A stretch of 64,000 bases of DNA from Guillardia theta CCMP2712 (lineage: Eukaryota; Cryptophyceae; Pyrenomonadales; Geminigeraceae). Made by a program: the position numbers and the translations under genes. The stretch covers positions 122,669-186,668 of the forward strand of contig NW_005434541.1 of NCBI RefSeq assembly GCF_000315625.1, in the 5' to 3' direction. Every line of letters begins with the position of its first letter. Within the stretch, counting starts at the first letter, position 1. Shown piece by piece: positions 22,716-34,499 of the stretch. The notes under the pieces are model-generated. The model worked only from the letters and a program-made list of their open reading frames with translations, was not told where the DNA came from and made no database searches.

Positions 22716-24849
22716 CAGCGGTAGATGTAGCGGACAAAGGCGAGGGCAGAGAAGAAACCAACAGTTCCGAGCATGAGGAAAGCGCCATAGCAGACCATGC
22801 TCATGTACCTAGCACTAGCATCAGGCGCTGAAATCTTCCCTCCCTCCTCGTCCTCTCACCCAAAGAAGAAGGAAGTTTGCATGAAACCTGTCATATGAGC
22901 TTTGAACCTGCAAGATGTCAGGTCAGGGGCAACAGAATGACGAATAGGTCGACGAAGGAGCAAGAAAGGACAGTCCACAAGAAGGAAGCAACCGAAACGG
23001 GGGAAAGCGAAACAGCAGCCAGGAGGAAAAAGAAGAGGTACCGGAAGTAATAGAAGCAATAGGCAAAGATAAAGAAGCCTGTCGATCCTCCGCTGAAGAT
23101 GCTCCTCCACCACCACCTGTAGTCCTCCACCGCCAGCTGGAAGTATGTCAAGGCGATGGTGATGAAGGAGGTAACGATGATGAGGATAAGGAAGACGAGG
23201 AGGAGGATCCCGTAGAGGGAGTAGAGCTGCCTGCCCCACACAGAGGCGAAGACATAGTAGAGCTCGATGTAAATGGCGCTGAAGGGGAGGAACCCAGCCA
23301 TCACCATCTGGTAGGGTGCCTGTCTGTGCCAGTGGAGAGGAGGAATCTCTCGAGGAAGTTTGTTGGTTCTGCACGGAGCCTCAAACGGGCCCGCGAAGTT
23401 TCGCCCAGAGATTCCGCCAACGATGTTGAGAGGGAAGCTGACGAGAGTTAAGATGAGGAGAATAATGACAACGGTTCCAAAGGGAAGAGCAGCCGACGAG
23501 TTGTAGGCGACTGCAACAAAGTTGAGGAAGGTTGCCATTATGAAGAAGGGGCCAAGAAAGAGCAAGTAAGAGGTGACAAGCGCCCAGACCCAATTGGATC
23601 CCTCGATCTTGGTGTAAAGGTTACCGGCGACATATCCATTTATGCCCGATGTCAGCGCAAAGATCAGCAGGGCTGCTACCAGCAGGGCCCCGCGGTTGTA
23701 CCTCGTGTAAGGCCCGAGGCATGCGAGGAAGAGCACTCCAAGGCACATGCACAGCAGCTGAGCTCCATTGCCAAGGACGGCAGCGAAAAGCTCCTTGTGC
23801 TGGGGGAACCTGAAGACGTCGCCATTGACGAGCTTCCAGCCACTCTCATCCTGATCCATCCCTGTCTCCTCCTCCATGTGCGCATACCGAGCAAAGTCGT
23901 TCTTCAACACTCGCATCAGAATGGTCGCAAGGAAGCCGGTCAGCAGGAGGACGGTGACGATGGAATTGAAGATTGAGAACCATCGGATCTCAAGGTGCTG
24001 ATGCGGAGACTCCTTGTGCTCTAGCACGTGGTCGCGTGTCTTGTGTACAGACTTAACCCACCTCGCGGAGTACATGAAGTGAACGTCGATTGGATTCGTC
24101 GAGTCCGTGATGTCAAGGTTCTGCTCTGGATCGTGTTCCCAGGTTATCTCCAGGATCTCCTCACCATTGTGTGCAATGGTGAAGATGTAGTTGGTGAACA
24201 GACTGTACATAGTCACGTTCTCGCCGTTCACAAGCTCGGAAGACTTGTCGCCGATGAAGCCCCAAAGAGGAATGTCATCTGATGAGCAAGAAAACGTTCA
24301 CAGCAGGCACTGGCGCAAGGAAGCATTTGCTACCATAGATAAACTCGAAGTAGTAGTCCTCGTCAATTGCCCGCTGGAACATCTCAATCTCCTTGGGCTT
24401 AAGAGTATAGGAACATAATGTTCTGGACTCGAAGGGAACTAGAAGTCACCACGTCAGAAGATACCACTCGTCCTATCAGCTTACTCAAGAAGGGAAGTGC
24501 AAACAGCGTCTTCATCATCCTGTCTCCGACAAGGATCTCCCCAAGATGATGAGGTTTCCTCTCCTCTTCCTGCGAACGTCCATTTTTATCATCTTCGATT
24601 TCTTTTTCTTGGCCATCACCATCACCATCTCTCCTCACTTCCTACATATCTTACTCCCTTGATGTGTTCGTCCCCTGGTCTCCTTCTGTCTAGACTACTA
24701 CTCCTTCTTCACGTCACAATTGGGAGTACATACCTTGGGCGCGCAAAAAGGAAGGGTATAGTACTCGTACTGGAACAACCGGGGTCAAGAATGCGGGGTG
24801 GATGGTAAGCGAGGCTCACTTGTTCAGAAGGATTTCCATAGGGTCCAAC
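22716..24849 (-). CDS. TM9SF / EMP70 nonaspanin (5' exon not found)
   Basis: Endosome/Golgi membrane protein with a large luminal N-domain and nine transmembrane helices. Exons from the right: 24849-~24823 ('DPMEILLNK'), ~24782-24741 ('FQYEYYTLPFCAPK'), ~24600-24470 ('HHLGEILVGDRMMKT'), a 46-nt intron, then 'RTLCSYTLKPKEIEMFQRAI' to ~24345. Next comes 'DDIPLWGFIG' and a long exon to ~23050 carrying 'RWFSIFNSIVTVLLL' and eight hydrophobic helices. Two short exons follow, 'FKAHMTGFMQTSFFFG' (~22917-22860) and 'YMSMVCYGAFLMLGTVGFF' (to 22716). 'PHLGEILVGDR' and 'MTGFMQTSFFFG' are family signatures. A possible signal-peptide exon (MAAAALRWTAIMAALA followed by GTAAG) sits at 25449-25402, but linking exons were not identified. 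The last few codons after RYIYRW are also unplaced. Confidence 0.88.
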
Positions 24850-24869
24850 CTACCCGAACAAGTCACGTA

Positions 24870-25500
24870 CAGCATGTTGATTCAACAACTGTGATCTACC
24901 TTGTTCGCGTAAAGAGGAACATTATCCCCTCGACGATATTTCGAGCCAAATACAACCTGCCATCAAACAAAATGAACATCAAGGTCTCGAAAGATAATCC
25001 TTGTATCAACAAAGGACAATTCTAACAATCCCGGAGGAGGGAAGGACTTCAATATCACGTCAAGAAGCATAAAAAAAACAATGCGAACTTCACGAGTCCG
25101 CTTGCTCCACCACTGAGGAATAACCATTCTGTACTACAAGTTTCGGAAGAACCCTTTTGCCTACTGTATGCGAACAATGTACTGGAATACTTGATTTCCT
25201 TGCTGTTCTCAGACAGGTGGTTTCAATCCTGAGGCAGCAGCCTGAAAGTATGGCTGCCCAGTTTCCCTCTTGCCATTTTTCACAATTCATCGGCCTGACC
25301 TTCCCTACGCCCACCTCCTGGCTCTCAATGCAGTTTCCTCAACTCTTCAGCTGTTTGCTATCTCCTCTCTTCATTTGCTTAATTCTCCTCCTCCCTCTTA
25401 CCGCAAGCGCCGCCATGATTGCCGTCCATCTCAGAGCTGCCGCTGCCATGTTGGCCTGGCTCCACCTGGATGGAACTGGTGCAGGGAGGGGTGAGGGTGG
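24870..25500. other. region without a clear gene (may hold nonaspanin 5' exon)
   Basis: AT-richer sequence with only short frames. A hydrophobic leader followed by a GTAAG donor on the minus strand (25449-25402) is the only feature of note. Confidence 0.4.
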
Positions 25501-26640
25501 TTGAACGGGGCAGGTGGGGTATGTCGATGTGGGGTACCGTTCGCAAAGCTTGTTTGGACCGGTGTTCTGAATAGAAGATTTCTGGGAAGAAAGGTGGGTA
25601 TCATGATACACCCCTACCCTCAAATACCCCTTACTACCCCATATATGTCTTTCAGTACCCCTTCTGAACCATCAGGCATGCCACGCAGGCCCAACGATTC
25701 ATCCTTTAGCATTAACCCTACCCTCTGATTATCCAACGAGTCGTGAGAAATTACGGGGTAGGGTATGACAACAGGTTTCGATGGTGGGTGATATCACCCA
25801 TCTGATATTCTAAGGGTACTGAGCTGGCAATAGGGAGGGTATGAAATTCAAAGGGGTAGGTGGGAGACAGCAAACACCGAGGCTCATAACGTTCTTGCAC
25901 TTTCAGTGCCAAGCACGCCCGGCGCAACGGCGCGGTGACCCGGGCCCGGCGCGGCGGCCCGCGGGCCCGGCCGCCAGCCGTTTCGGCCCGGCGGCCGGCC
26001 CGGGCCCTCACCGGAGTCCGACCACTGGGCCTGCCGGGCCCGGGGAACGGGCCCCGCAGCCAGGCACTGATCAGTGAGTCACCCGCCGCCCCGGCGGGCC
26101 CCCCGGGCCCCGGCCGGGCACCCGGTCGGGCGGGCCCGGCCGCCGGAGTCTGGCTGAGTCCCGGAGTCCGGTTGGACCGTGCCGGGCACAGGCTGGGTCA
26201 GTCGGCACTGAGTGAACTTCCGAAGCTTCAGGCCGGCTTTTTTTTGGCTCGCTCAAGGGTACGTGACTTTCACGACCGGCGGAGGGTCCGAGGCTCCGGG
26301 AGCCGCTATCTTAACCGATCGAACGTTAACATCAACGAGTAAGTTGAGGCCCCCATGACCCACCTCGCCGTAGGAGGTCCTAGCATTGCCTCGGACCCTT
26401 TGACTTCTTGTGATTGACTTTGGTGTACCCTACCCCCGCTGAGGTATCACTACTAGTCCCCTCACGAACACCACTGGGGCTCCGTTGGGTACCCACCCTT
26501 TGTTCTCCCATCATTGGAAGGACCCCTACAATGATAGTCTCCACGAGGGTACAAGTGCAGGGAAGTACCCTAGTACCCTCCCAGAATACCGTTCACTGGC
26601 CCGCACCGTCTATAAATGTCCTGCCTGGCGTCTCCTCTAG
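25500..26640. other. composite intergenic island (ACCCC - CCGG - ACCCC)
   Basis: Three parts: 25500-25870 rich in GGGGTA/ACCCC (with 'accctaccc' words), 25910-26330 extremely GC-rich (GGCCCGG, CCGGGC, GGAGTCCGG, CACTGAGTGA), and 26340-26640 rich again in GGTACCC and ACCCC. Frames within it are compositional artefacts. It is the clearest example of the two-component island pattern in the window. Confidence 0.6.
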
Positions 26641-27068
26641 TGGATCTGATCCCTAACCCTTCCTCCTCTTTCCCATTCAGTCGCCTCTGCTTTTCTGGTC
26701 GATTGCTCCATTGATCACCTACATTTCGTTACTTCTCAGACCCAGCCTCCCCCTCCTCTCTTACCCCATTTCCTCGTTCCTTTCTTCCTCTCCCATAAAC
26801 TGATTTCTCTCCTTCTTCGCCCGGCTCATGTTGATCGTCCGGGTCTCACAATTCTCGCTCAAGAACAAGAACTGCCTTGCCTAGAGAGAAATATTTTCCC
26901 TCCGACCTTGTCTTGTGGCCCTGTGAATCACTCCATTGTTTGCAGTTATTTCAAAGATCGTTAAGTCCAGCGAATGTTTGGATTTCAGGACAGCTCATCG
27001 GTGATGAATGCGCTTCAATAGCTGAATTGCTGAGTGATCAAGATTCAGAACAGCACGGCAAGGTCTGA
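26640..27068. other. pyrimidine-rich upstream region
   Basis: Pyrimidine-rich sequence (CTCCTCTTTCC, CCTTCCTCC) preceding the six-exon gene at 27070. No recognisable gene; possibly promoter or 5' UTR. Confidence 0.35.
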
Positions 27069-27069
27069 C

Positions 27070-28074
27070 ATGGGAAAGCAAGGAGTGGTCGGGGAGGAAA
27101 TGGGCGTCTACTTGGTATGTGCCGTAAATTTTCTATTCATACATCACCAAAAATTTATCTGATTCATGTTGTATGATGCAGCAAGGTGCAGTGAGTTCCT
27201 TGTTCGAAAATGTCTCCGGCGCTTTCTCGCCCATCTTGGTAAATCATTCCTTGCATTTCTTTTGAGATACCTGATGCTGCTGCAAGCAATCGAATTATAG
27301 CAAGAAGATAAAATCGAAAAAGGAACATGTACACCAGCAGGAGACAGGTAATTCTTCAATTGCTGTTGCATAGCAAAACTCATCACAACAACAGTTGCAG
27401 GCTCTCCCGAAGAATTGTCTAGCCACCGCAAGCTCAAATCTGCGTCTCTTGAGGCATCTGAACAGCAAGACGCTCCGTCGCCAACCTCACCTATCGGGAG
27501 ATACAAGTCAGCGCTCAAGTCTCCAATGACCTCGTCTCCTCTCAATCGCTCAAACCTTCGCTCCCCTCTGGATAAAAAGCCTGACAGCAAAATTCGATCC
27601 GTAAAAATCAGATTCATTGAAGAGGAAACGCAGCACTCTCCAATCGCTTGTGCCAAGACGGACAAGTCAGCACCTGCCGAATCCACAGCACCGAAAGATC
27701 ACAAGGACCATTTTGTGATCCAATCCTCCAAACAGAAGAACAGGAAAACAAAGAAGGATGCGATGATCGCAGCCAGCTTGACCATCGAGGAAGAACACCC
27801 TCCAGCCGAGGTGAAGACGAATCTAAAGCGTTAGACCCGTGCTGATCATGCTGAATGTTAAGGCGGATGAGAAATTGATGAGGTTGAATTTAAATGTTCA
27901 GCTGACACAAGAAGCCAAAGAAGCAGCTCAATTTCACGTCAACCAGGTGAGGAGTGACGAATGAGTGGTTGGTCAATGAGCGCTCTTGTCTTGTAGGCCA
28001 GGATGCTTTCGACGAAGAATCAGTTGCCTGACGGATCCCCTCTCAATATTCGGGATGGAATCTTGTGGTTATAG
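27070..28074 (+). CDS. protein of unknown function, six exons
   Basis: Exons 27070-27114, 27182-27238, 27287-27347, 27401-27810, 27863-27946 and 27997-28074 sum to 735 nt, exactly 245 codons with stop. Introns are 67, 48, 53, 52 and 50 nt; the second uses an AAG acceptor. The exact closure of the frame across five small introns is good evidence for the gene. The product (244 residues) is hydrophilic: a short N-terminal segment, a lysine-rich stretch, a Ser/Pro-rich middle with several SP sites (SPTSP, LKSP, SSPL, RSPLD) suggesting kinase targets, a basic 'KQKNRKTKKD', and a helical C-terminus. No known domain. Nuclear localisation is an inference from the basic patches. Confidence 0.68.
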
Positions 28075-28201
28075 CGACGACACTCTATGCCATGACGCTA
28101 GATGTCAGACAACAACTTCTCGTCTTCTCTTCTCAGTAAAACTTTAACAAAATCTTGTGCACCTTGGCATTTGACGGGGAATGTCTTTTCAAAAGTAATC
28201 T

Positions 28202-30039
28202 CTAAGATGACTGTCTAAGAGAAAAGTAATGAATTTCTTTAGCACATAGACACCTGCAACATGCTGAGTGTCCGCTCAACTTCTGCGCAACACTAACCTT
28301 CTGCTTTCTTGCCTCTCTGACCTTCTCCAGCGAGGAGTTTATCGCATGCTGTTGATGTGGCTGCAGCTCTTGTTGACCCAGCATGGCAACTTCCTCAAGG
28401 TAAGGGTCTTGTACTTTACTGGATCCATCAAAGATGACGACAGGAAGATGTCAGCAATTAGAATCAAACAGCCGAAAGTAGATATTCGAAAAATATGACC
28501 TCTTGATACCCGTGAGCTCCTCCATCACCGCTAGACCACAGAAAGGCGCGTACACTTCAGAGTATCCGCCCTGTATATGCATGAAGGGTTCAGATCGAAG
28601 CGAATCCATGCTCGTAAGACCTCGTGCAGCAGAATCAACTTGCCGGAGCAGCATCTGGCATAAATAAATTTCACATCATCGTCCAGACACTTCAAGATAA
28701 ACTTACCGATCTGCTAGCTCCTTGACCTGTTGTGTAAGATACCTGAAGGTTTCTGGAAGGAAAATGATCGACAAGAACAAAACAAAACATCAATCATTAC
28801 CGGAGTGACACATCATGGAACCGAGCGGATCGAAGAAAGAACAGTCAAATCCACAGCTGATCATAATCTGAAATACACAAAACAATCATCCTCGTGGGTA
28901 TAAGTGAAAACACTAAGTAACGAAGATCAAGTCAAACCATCTCAGTCGTGCATCTTACACTCGTGCACATTACATCGACACGCGATGACAGAGCTCATGC
29001 AATTCAAGTACGCGCAATAGAAAGCGATTGAACTTGCCAACTGCGGTTTTTCATCGCCAAAGCTGGTTTCAGCGAGAGAGCACGCAGCTCTGATAGCTTC
29101 CCTAACAGTTTCGTCATCTGCTCATGAGATCCTGCGCTTCTCCGCCACCTGTAGGCCCCATCGCCACTGCCAGGAGGAAGAGGTAGGTTGCAATTGAATC
29201 CAAGGCCAAGCCCCTTTGCAAAGAGTCAAACCCCCTCTCATCTCCTCACATCACCTGGCCAAGTTCATCAGCAAACCCACTGTCAAGAGGATAACTGCTT
29301 TCACGATCATTGCATGTCGTCAAAGCGGAGGTTTACTTGCGATCTTGATGGATACTGATGAACATTACTTTGTCTGAATCATCTACTTTATCGTCAGGCA
29401 CGAAAACTACTTTCATTCACTTTACAGAATGCTTGTTGGGTTCCATTGCCATGATGTACATCCCAATCGATGATTACGATCCTCTCTAGTCCTGATGGGG
29501 TTCAATCCAATAGAACAAGAGGGAAGAAAAAGTCGTCACCTCTTACTTCGATCGCGTGCTTTGCTGCTATTGCAATGTTGTTGAGCAAACAGAAACCTCT
29601 GCCTCGGTCTCGCTCCGCATGGTGACCAGGAGGGCGTAGGAGGCAATATCCATTGACAATCCTTTCGTCCAAGACAGCGTTCACCATGCTAATGGCAGAT
29701 CCAGCAGCAAGCAGAGCTATTCCAAGTCCACCTGGGCTGAAAGGAGCACAGTCTCCCGCATCACCACCTTCACATTCGCTCAATTCTGTGAGTTTTGCTT
29801 CGAATGGGCGTTAGAGTGTTTGTCGCAACAAGAAAGTTGATCTCACTCAAATACTCCTGGCTATGAACGCGAAGAACCTCGTCTAATGTTGCAGGAAGCG
29901 AGTCTATGGGGACAGTTTCTTTGAGCAACCCACTGACTTGCAGGAGCGAATGGATTCTTCTCTTGCTCTCAGGCGTTTCCACGTGTTGGATCGGCTGAAC
30001 GAATAGGGTGCGCTTGCATGGGCGCTCATGAAATGACAT
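28202..30039 (-). CDS. class II-type histone deacetylase (multi-exon)
   Basis: Zn-dependent lysine deacetylase. The start at 30039 gives '[13 protein letters not shown]'. Exons then run through '[16 protein letters not shown]' (~29.87 kb), '[34 protein letters not shown]' (split here as [10 protein letters not shown] and [11 protein letters not shown], ~29.6 kb), '[14 protein letters not shown]' (~29.47 kb), '[10 protein letters not shown]' (~29.35 kb), '[13 protein letters not shown]' (~29.18 kb), 'MISCGFD' (~28.85 kb) and '[19 protein letters not shown]' (~28.53 kb). The last exon is 28384-28202. The paired His (GHH), the DVHHGNGT metal ligands and the second Asp region are present, so the enzyme should be active. 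The [15 protein letters not shown] form points to class II (HDA1-like) rather than RPD3. Intron boundaries are approximate. Confidence 0.88.
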
Positions 30040-30139
30040 TCCTACGAGTTTCTCTTATGGGCACGAAACGGAAAGGCTCCCTCCGTCCCTGTACCCCCCT
30101 TCCTCTCCATCCCTTTTCGCCCCTCCCTGCCTCCCAGCC

Positions 30140-30140
<1 letters not shown>

Positions 30141-30188
<48 letters not shown>

Positions 30189-30212
30189 CTGCCTGCCTGC
30201 CTGCCTGCCTGC
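30141..30212. repeat. (CCTG)n microsatellite
   Basis: About 17 tetramer units with one interruption, just upstream of the HDAC start (on its 5' side). Confidence 0.92.
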
Positions 30213-30436
30213 CCCCTTACCTCTTCTGCCTCTCCTCTTCCTCACCATCCACAGCTCTCCTATCCTGTTACTCCTTCCCTTCTTACCGCCAAAATGCCAT
30301 CCAAACGCTTCTTGCCATGCATAGCCTGTCGGAGCCATTCAACCTGGTTTTGGCAAATTAATCTGTAAGCTAAAAGAACTTTTTTTTTTTGCAATGACAG
30401 TTTGTTCGACATCAGCGTCATATCAGCGACTTGCAG

Positions 30437-30783
30437 GAGAGACTTGCTGTCGCTTCTGATATGAGACTTGCTGTCTCTCCTGATATGAGACTTGCTGTCT
30501 CTCCTGATATGAGACTTGCTGTCTCTCCTGATATGAGACTTGCTGTCTCTCCTGATATGAGGACTTGCTGTCCCTCCTGATATGAGACTTGCTGTCTCTC
30601 CTGATATGAGACTTGCTGTCCCTCCTGATATGAGACTTGCTGTCTCTCCAGATATGAGACTTGCTGTCTCTCCTGATATGAGACTTGCTGTCCCTCCTGA
30701 TATGAGACTTGCTGTCTCTCCTGATATGAGGCTTGCTGTCCCTCCTGATATGAGACTTGCTGTCTCTCCTGATATGAGACTTT
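30437..30783. repeat. 24-bp tandem repeat, about 14 copies
   Basis: Unit 'gagacttgctgtctctcctg' + 'atat', with variants in positions 'ctctcc/ccctcc' and one extra base near 30561. Units are contiguous with no unique spacers, so it is a minisatellite, not CRISPR. The plus strand is open in frame (MRLAVSPD-type repeats), but nothing supports translation. A poly-T tract lies at 30380-30389. The rest of 30.8-31.3 kb has no supported gene. Confidence 0.92.
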
Positions 30784-31307
30784 TAGAATCTCGTCGTCAT
30801 GAGATCATACATTGACATTTTGACATGACAAGAACTCTGCGTCTCATGCTCGCCGCCAAGATGGTCAAGTCAGAAGCATGTCAACCTGTCTCAACAGGCT
30901 CGACTTCGATGCTGCTGTCCAACGCTACTGTATCAAGCCTCATTATTAAAAGTGACACCCTATCAGCAGTATCAGAAGTTTAGTTCATTAGAATGCTTAG
31001 TGGGCTTACAAGGTTGGTTAGAGCACCTAGTCTAACAGAGATCTCACTACTCGGCAGTGCCACCCGACTTGACTGTCCCACGTGGAAGCCTTGCTTCCCT
31101 CTCCGCCCTCTCCTCAGGTCTCAAAATTTATAAGCGACGCCTTCAGGTACGTCAACTTCTGAAACTTCATGTCAGATCATTCCTGTTTTTTTCATCCTTT
31201 CCGTGCAAGTTCTGCTCTTTAACCATTCACCACAAGCACTCTCGCCCGGCTCGTTTCTGGATCACTTGTCTCTATTCATCTGCGGGAGTAGTTTTATGCT
31301 ACATCTA

Positions 31308-33909
31308 CTACGAATGCCCCTCGTGGTCAAGGCGAGAGTAAACTCTCAGCGTGGAACCAGACTTCTTGTGCCGCATCATGGTGTTCACAAACTTGTCCTT
31401 GGCCTTTTCTTGGACTTTGTCTGTCTCTTCTTTGTCCGCGCCATCAGTCAAAACAAGGTCCACGGCACTGTTGAGAATCCCCCCGTCCATGAAGGAGTTC
31501 AAAGACAGCTTCCTCTCCAAAGTCGCAGATTTGAGCACCCGACCCACATCACTACTCCTCTTCTTTCGCGGCTTCGCTTTGGGTTCTTTGCCCTGGTCAA
31601 ACAACGAAGTGAGGCACGCAAGGAGACAAGTGTCAGAGGCACTTACGTCGTCCAACGGAGATCGCTGCGGTTGTTCCTGAGAGGGAGCTGATAGACGACA
31701 ATGAGTAAGAGGTTGAAGTAAGTTACTTCTGCTTACAAGGATTTGAGTAATAATGGCTTGATGCGTCAGCCCTAACAGTTTGAGGAAGGGTTGTTCGTTG
31801 TAAGGAGGCAACCATCTTCTCAATGTTTCTCAGCCTCTCATCAGACAATTCTTCTATGATCTCCAAGATCGAGTAAAACTCCTCTTTCGTAATAGTGCCG
31901 TCCCCGTCACTGTCAAGGCGCTGCAGAACTTCATCATGTTTTGATACAGGAATGGAGAGTTGTTTTAAAGCATCCGTTGCTTCTTGTTTGCTCAGCTGAC
32001 CGCTATCATCTTTGTCATGTTGGTAGTACACCTCAATGATTCTCGCCATGCCTTTGTTCGAATATCCCCAAGAATGTACGATCTTTGAGATCGTGTCGAT
32101 TCTCTGATCCATCAACTTGATCATAAGGAGCAACGCGCGCATATCTTTGCTTGTACTCTCCTGCATTGCATTGGCCACTTGTCGCTGTGCATATCGCCGG
32201 ATCTCTTCTCGCATCATCTCTTGGAACTGCTCGGAACTAAACTCTCCTTGTGAGTTACAGAGTTTTCCTCCTTCTGTAAGAAGATCAAAATCATCATCTT
32301 GGAGATGGATGGGAGAAGATGTAGGAAGTCGCTTCAACCCGAACTGAAACTCTTCATAATTCAATCCACCAGATCCATCATTATCAAGCCTTTCATAAGC
32401 ATCTGCTATCTTCCGTGCAAGATCCCTATCAGTAACGAAATGCGAGAGGTGAGAGGAGAGGGGGTCTAGAATGCCATTCGAACGTGTCAGAGCTTTTCGT
32501 TTCTCCTCTTCAATCTTCTCTTGTCTTTCGATTTCCTGCTTTTCTCTCTGAATAGATGAGATGAATTCGTCAAGAAGAACTGCAATGACAACATTGATCA
32601 ACACCACCCCAGCTATGAGAACGTAGCTGACAAAGAATAGGGCAATGCCGAAATCTGTCCCATTGCGCAGTGTCTCGTCGTCAAACAGTACCCTAGTTAC
32701 AGATGAGGCCCATCTGGAAAGACAAAGTCAGACTTCCATGTGGCTGCTGGAAAGAAAATTCACCCGTCGCCTGTCACGACTTGAAACATCTGCAATCAAA
32801 GTGTTTAGCAGGTCACAAGGAACTCAAGACTGTTTGCTCACAGTGAAGAGAGACTTGGAGAAGGAACCAAACATTGGTTCGTGACGAAACCGAAAGAACT
32901 GAGTTCCTAAAGCTGCCCAGATGCAGGTGACGAGAGCGAGGATAAGGAAGCTATTCGCGACGGGTAAGACAGCACAGGCCAATGCTGATATGATGCGATT
33001 TAGAGACTTCAACCTTCGGAAAATCCTCGCAACCCTGAAGACTCTGATAAGACGAAACACCTTGACCGAGGGGATGTCTGATGCGAGTACAGTCAACAAA
33101 GACGCTATCACAATCACAACATCCAGCAAGTTCCATCCATCGGACAAAAACTCAGCAAATGCGTTGTGAGATTTTGCAAATAAGTTCACAAACAGCTCTA
33201 GCGTGAACATAACAGTAAAAAAGATGTCCATCTTAAAAAACTTTGCTTGTGCTTCAGAGCCCTCCTCTGGCAAGACTTCTGCTTGAGCAAGATCAGTTAT
33301 GAAGCTTATGAAAATCAACCCAGCGACAGCAATCTGCATGAGGTTGGACTCATAAATCGCCTTGACGTGAGCACGGATCTGTCGGATTTTTCCCTTCTGG
33401 AGCAGTTGATCGTACTCCATTGCTTCAAGCTTCTCGGTCTTCGCATTCTTTACAGCGGCAAGCCAATCCTTGTGCTCGTGACTGTCAGCCTTGTAGGTGT
33501 ATGCGCGGCCAGCATTGATTCCAGTGGGTGATGTCTCGACAATGATTTCTCGTATGATGTCCTTGGAGTCCTCCTCATTGAACTCTTCGAGTATGTTGAC
33601 GATGTCTTCTAGCGGAATCTCATCAATGATGATTGTCGTGTTCGGCTTCGCGAAGAAGAGAGCATCCTTGGTCAGCACGGCTCGTCTCGGATTCCACGAG
33701 ACAGTCGCGCCGACTCTCTTTTTCTCCAGCAGACCTTCTTTGATCCAAAGAGACTCGTCGGGAAGGAGGAGCTTATCTGATATCGACACTTCCTTCACTT
33801 CAATCTCTGCATGTGCTGCATGCACTGCCGTAGCCGCCGCAGCGATTGCCACCATGTCAACACTCGCCCGTTCGCCTGTGCTCGGATCACCCACCCCACC
33901 CACATTCAC
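31308..33909 (-). CDS. single-repeat voltage-gated cation channel with PH domain and EF hands
   Basis: Plasma-membrane channel subunit with one six-helix repeat, so it should assemble as a tetramer. Order: N-terminal PH-like domain (about residues 55-165; 'WIKEGLLEKKRVGATVSWNPR', 'HKDWLAAVKNAK'); S1-S3; S4 with regularly spaced arginines ('FRLIRVFRVARIFRRLK'); pore with filter region 'VTGDGWASS' spanning an intron of about 50 nt; S6 'GVVLINVVIAVLLDEF'. Then come a coiled coil and EF-hand loops 'DNDGSGGLNYEEF', 'DKDDSGQLSKQE' and 'DSDGDGTITKEEF'. The C-terminal exons (31.7-31.3 kb) are basic (KPRKKRSS). Introns of ~49-51 nt are placed at about 32.84-32.79, 32.77-32.72, 31.74-31.69 and 31.64-31.59 kb. 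Ca2+ binding to the EF hands and lipid binding by the PH domain are inferred from the folds. Confidence 0.87.
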
Positions 33910-34450
33910 GACGCTTCAAAGCACTACAATCCACCCCTTGTTATCGCTTTACATCCTTCTAACCGTCCCAAAGTGTCCGAAGTTAACAAATTGTCTGCTA
34001 CCTACCCTCCTCGAAGGGATCACATAGAAACGTGTACCCCCCGACTGTGCCTTTGAGACCCACCCCTGTGACCTGTCTGTTCGTAATCTTCCAGGACCTG
34101 ATCATGAAGTCGAAATCAACCAGCAATTTTGACTACCCCCACCCCCTGGCCCTAAAAAAAAAAGAACCTTTTTTGAATGGTTCACATGAGGACTGAATTA
34201 GAAAGTCACCGTTGAAACCGTTACACCGAGGCCTATACGGCGGCGTCCGGGAGTCCAGGCATAGCTAGTATGGCCCGAGGGGCCGGCCACTGGGCCGGCC
34301 ATTCAACCATGAAGGCGCGGCAGGTCATTGACTGGCCGTGTCAACTGAGTGAGACTGCATGCCAGGCCCCCCGCCGGCCTCACAGAGTCAGCGGCTCAGC
34401 AGGCCTCACTGCATCAAACAATGCAGTGCAGATCACCGAAAGGATCATCA
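33870..34450. other. composite intergenic island (ACCCC part then CCGG part)
   Basis: 33880-34160 has CACCCC, GTACCCCC and CCCCCACCCCC; 34200-34450 has GGCCGGCC, AACCGTTG-like and GAGTGAGAC words. Same order as at 5.3-5.85 kb. The left part overlaps the 5' end of the channel gene (ATG at 33909). Confidence 0.5.
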
Positions 34451-34499
34451 CATGATTGCCTAGCCGTCATTACAGATGTCTATTCATGATCAGGATCAA

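Noticed and set aside
25841-26342. Pro/Arg/Gly-rich ORFs in the GC-rich island
   Set aside because: All six frames are open for long stretches because of composition; no protein family features.
30437-30783. CRISPR-like array
   Set aside because: Units are contiguous 24-mers with no unique spacers, in a eukaryotic context; it is a minisatellite.
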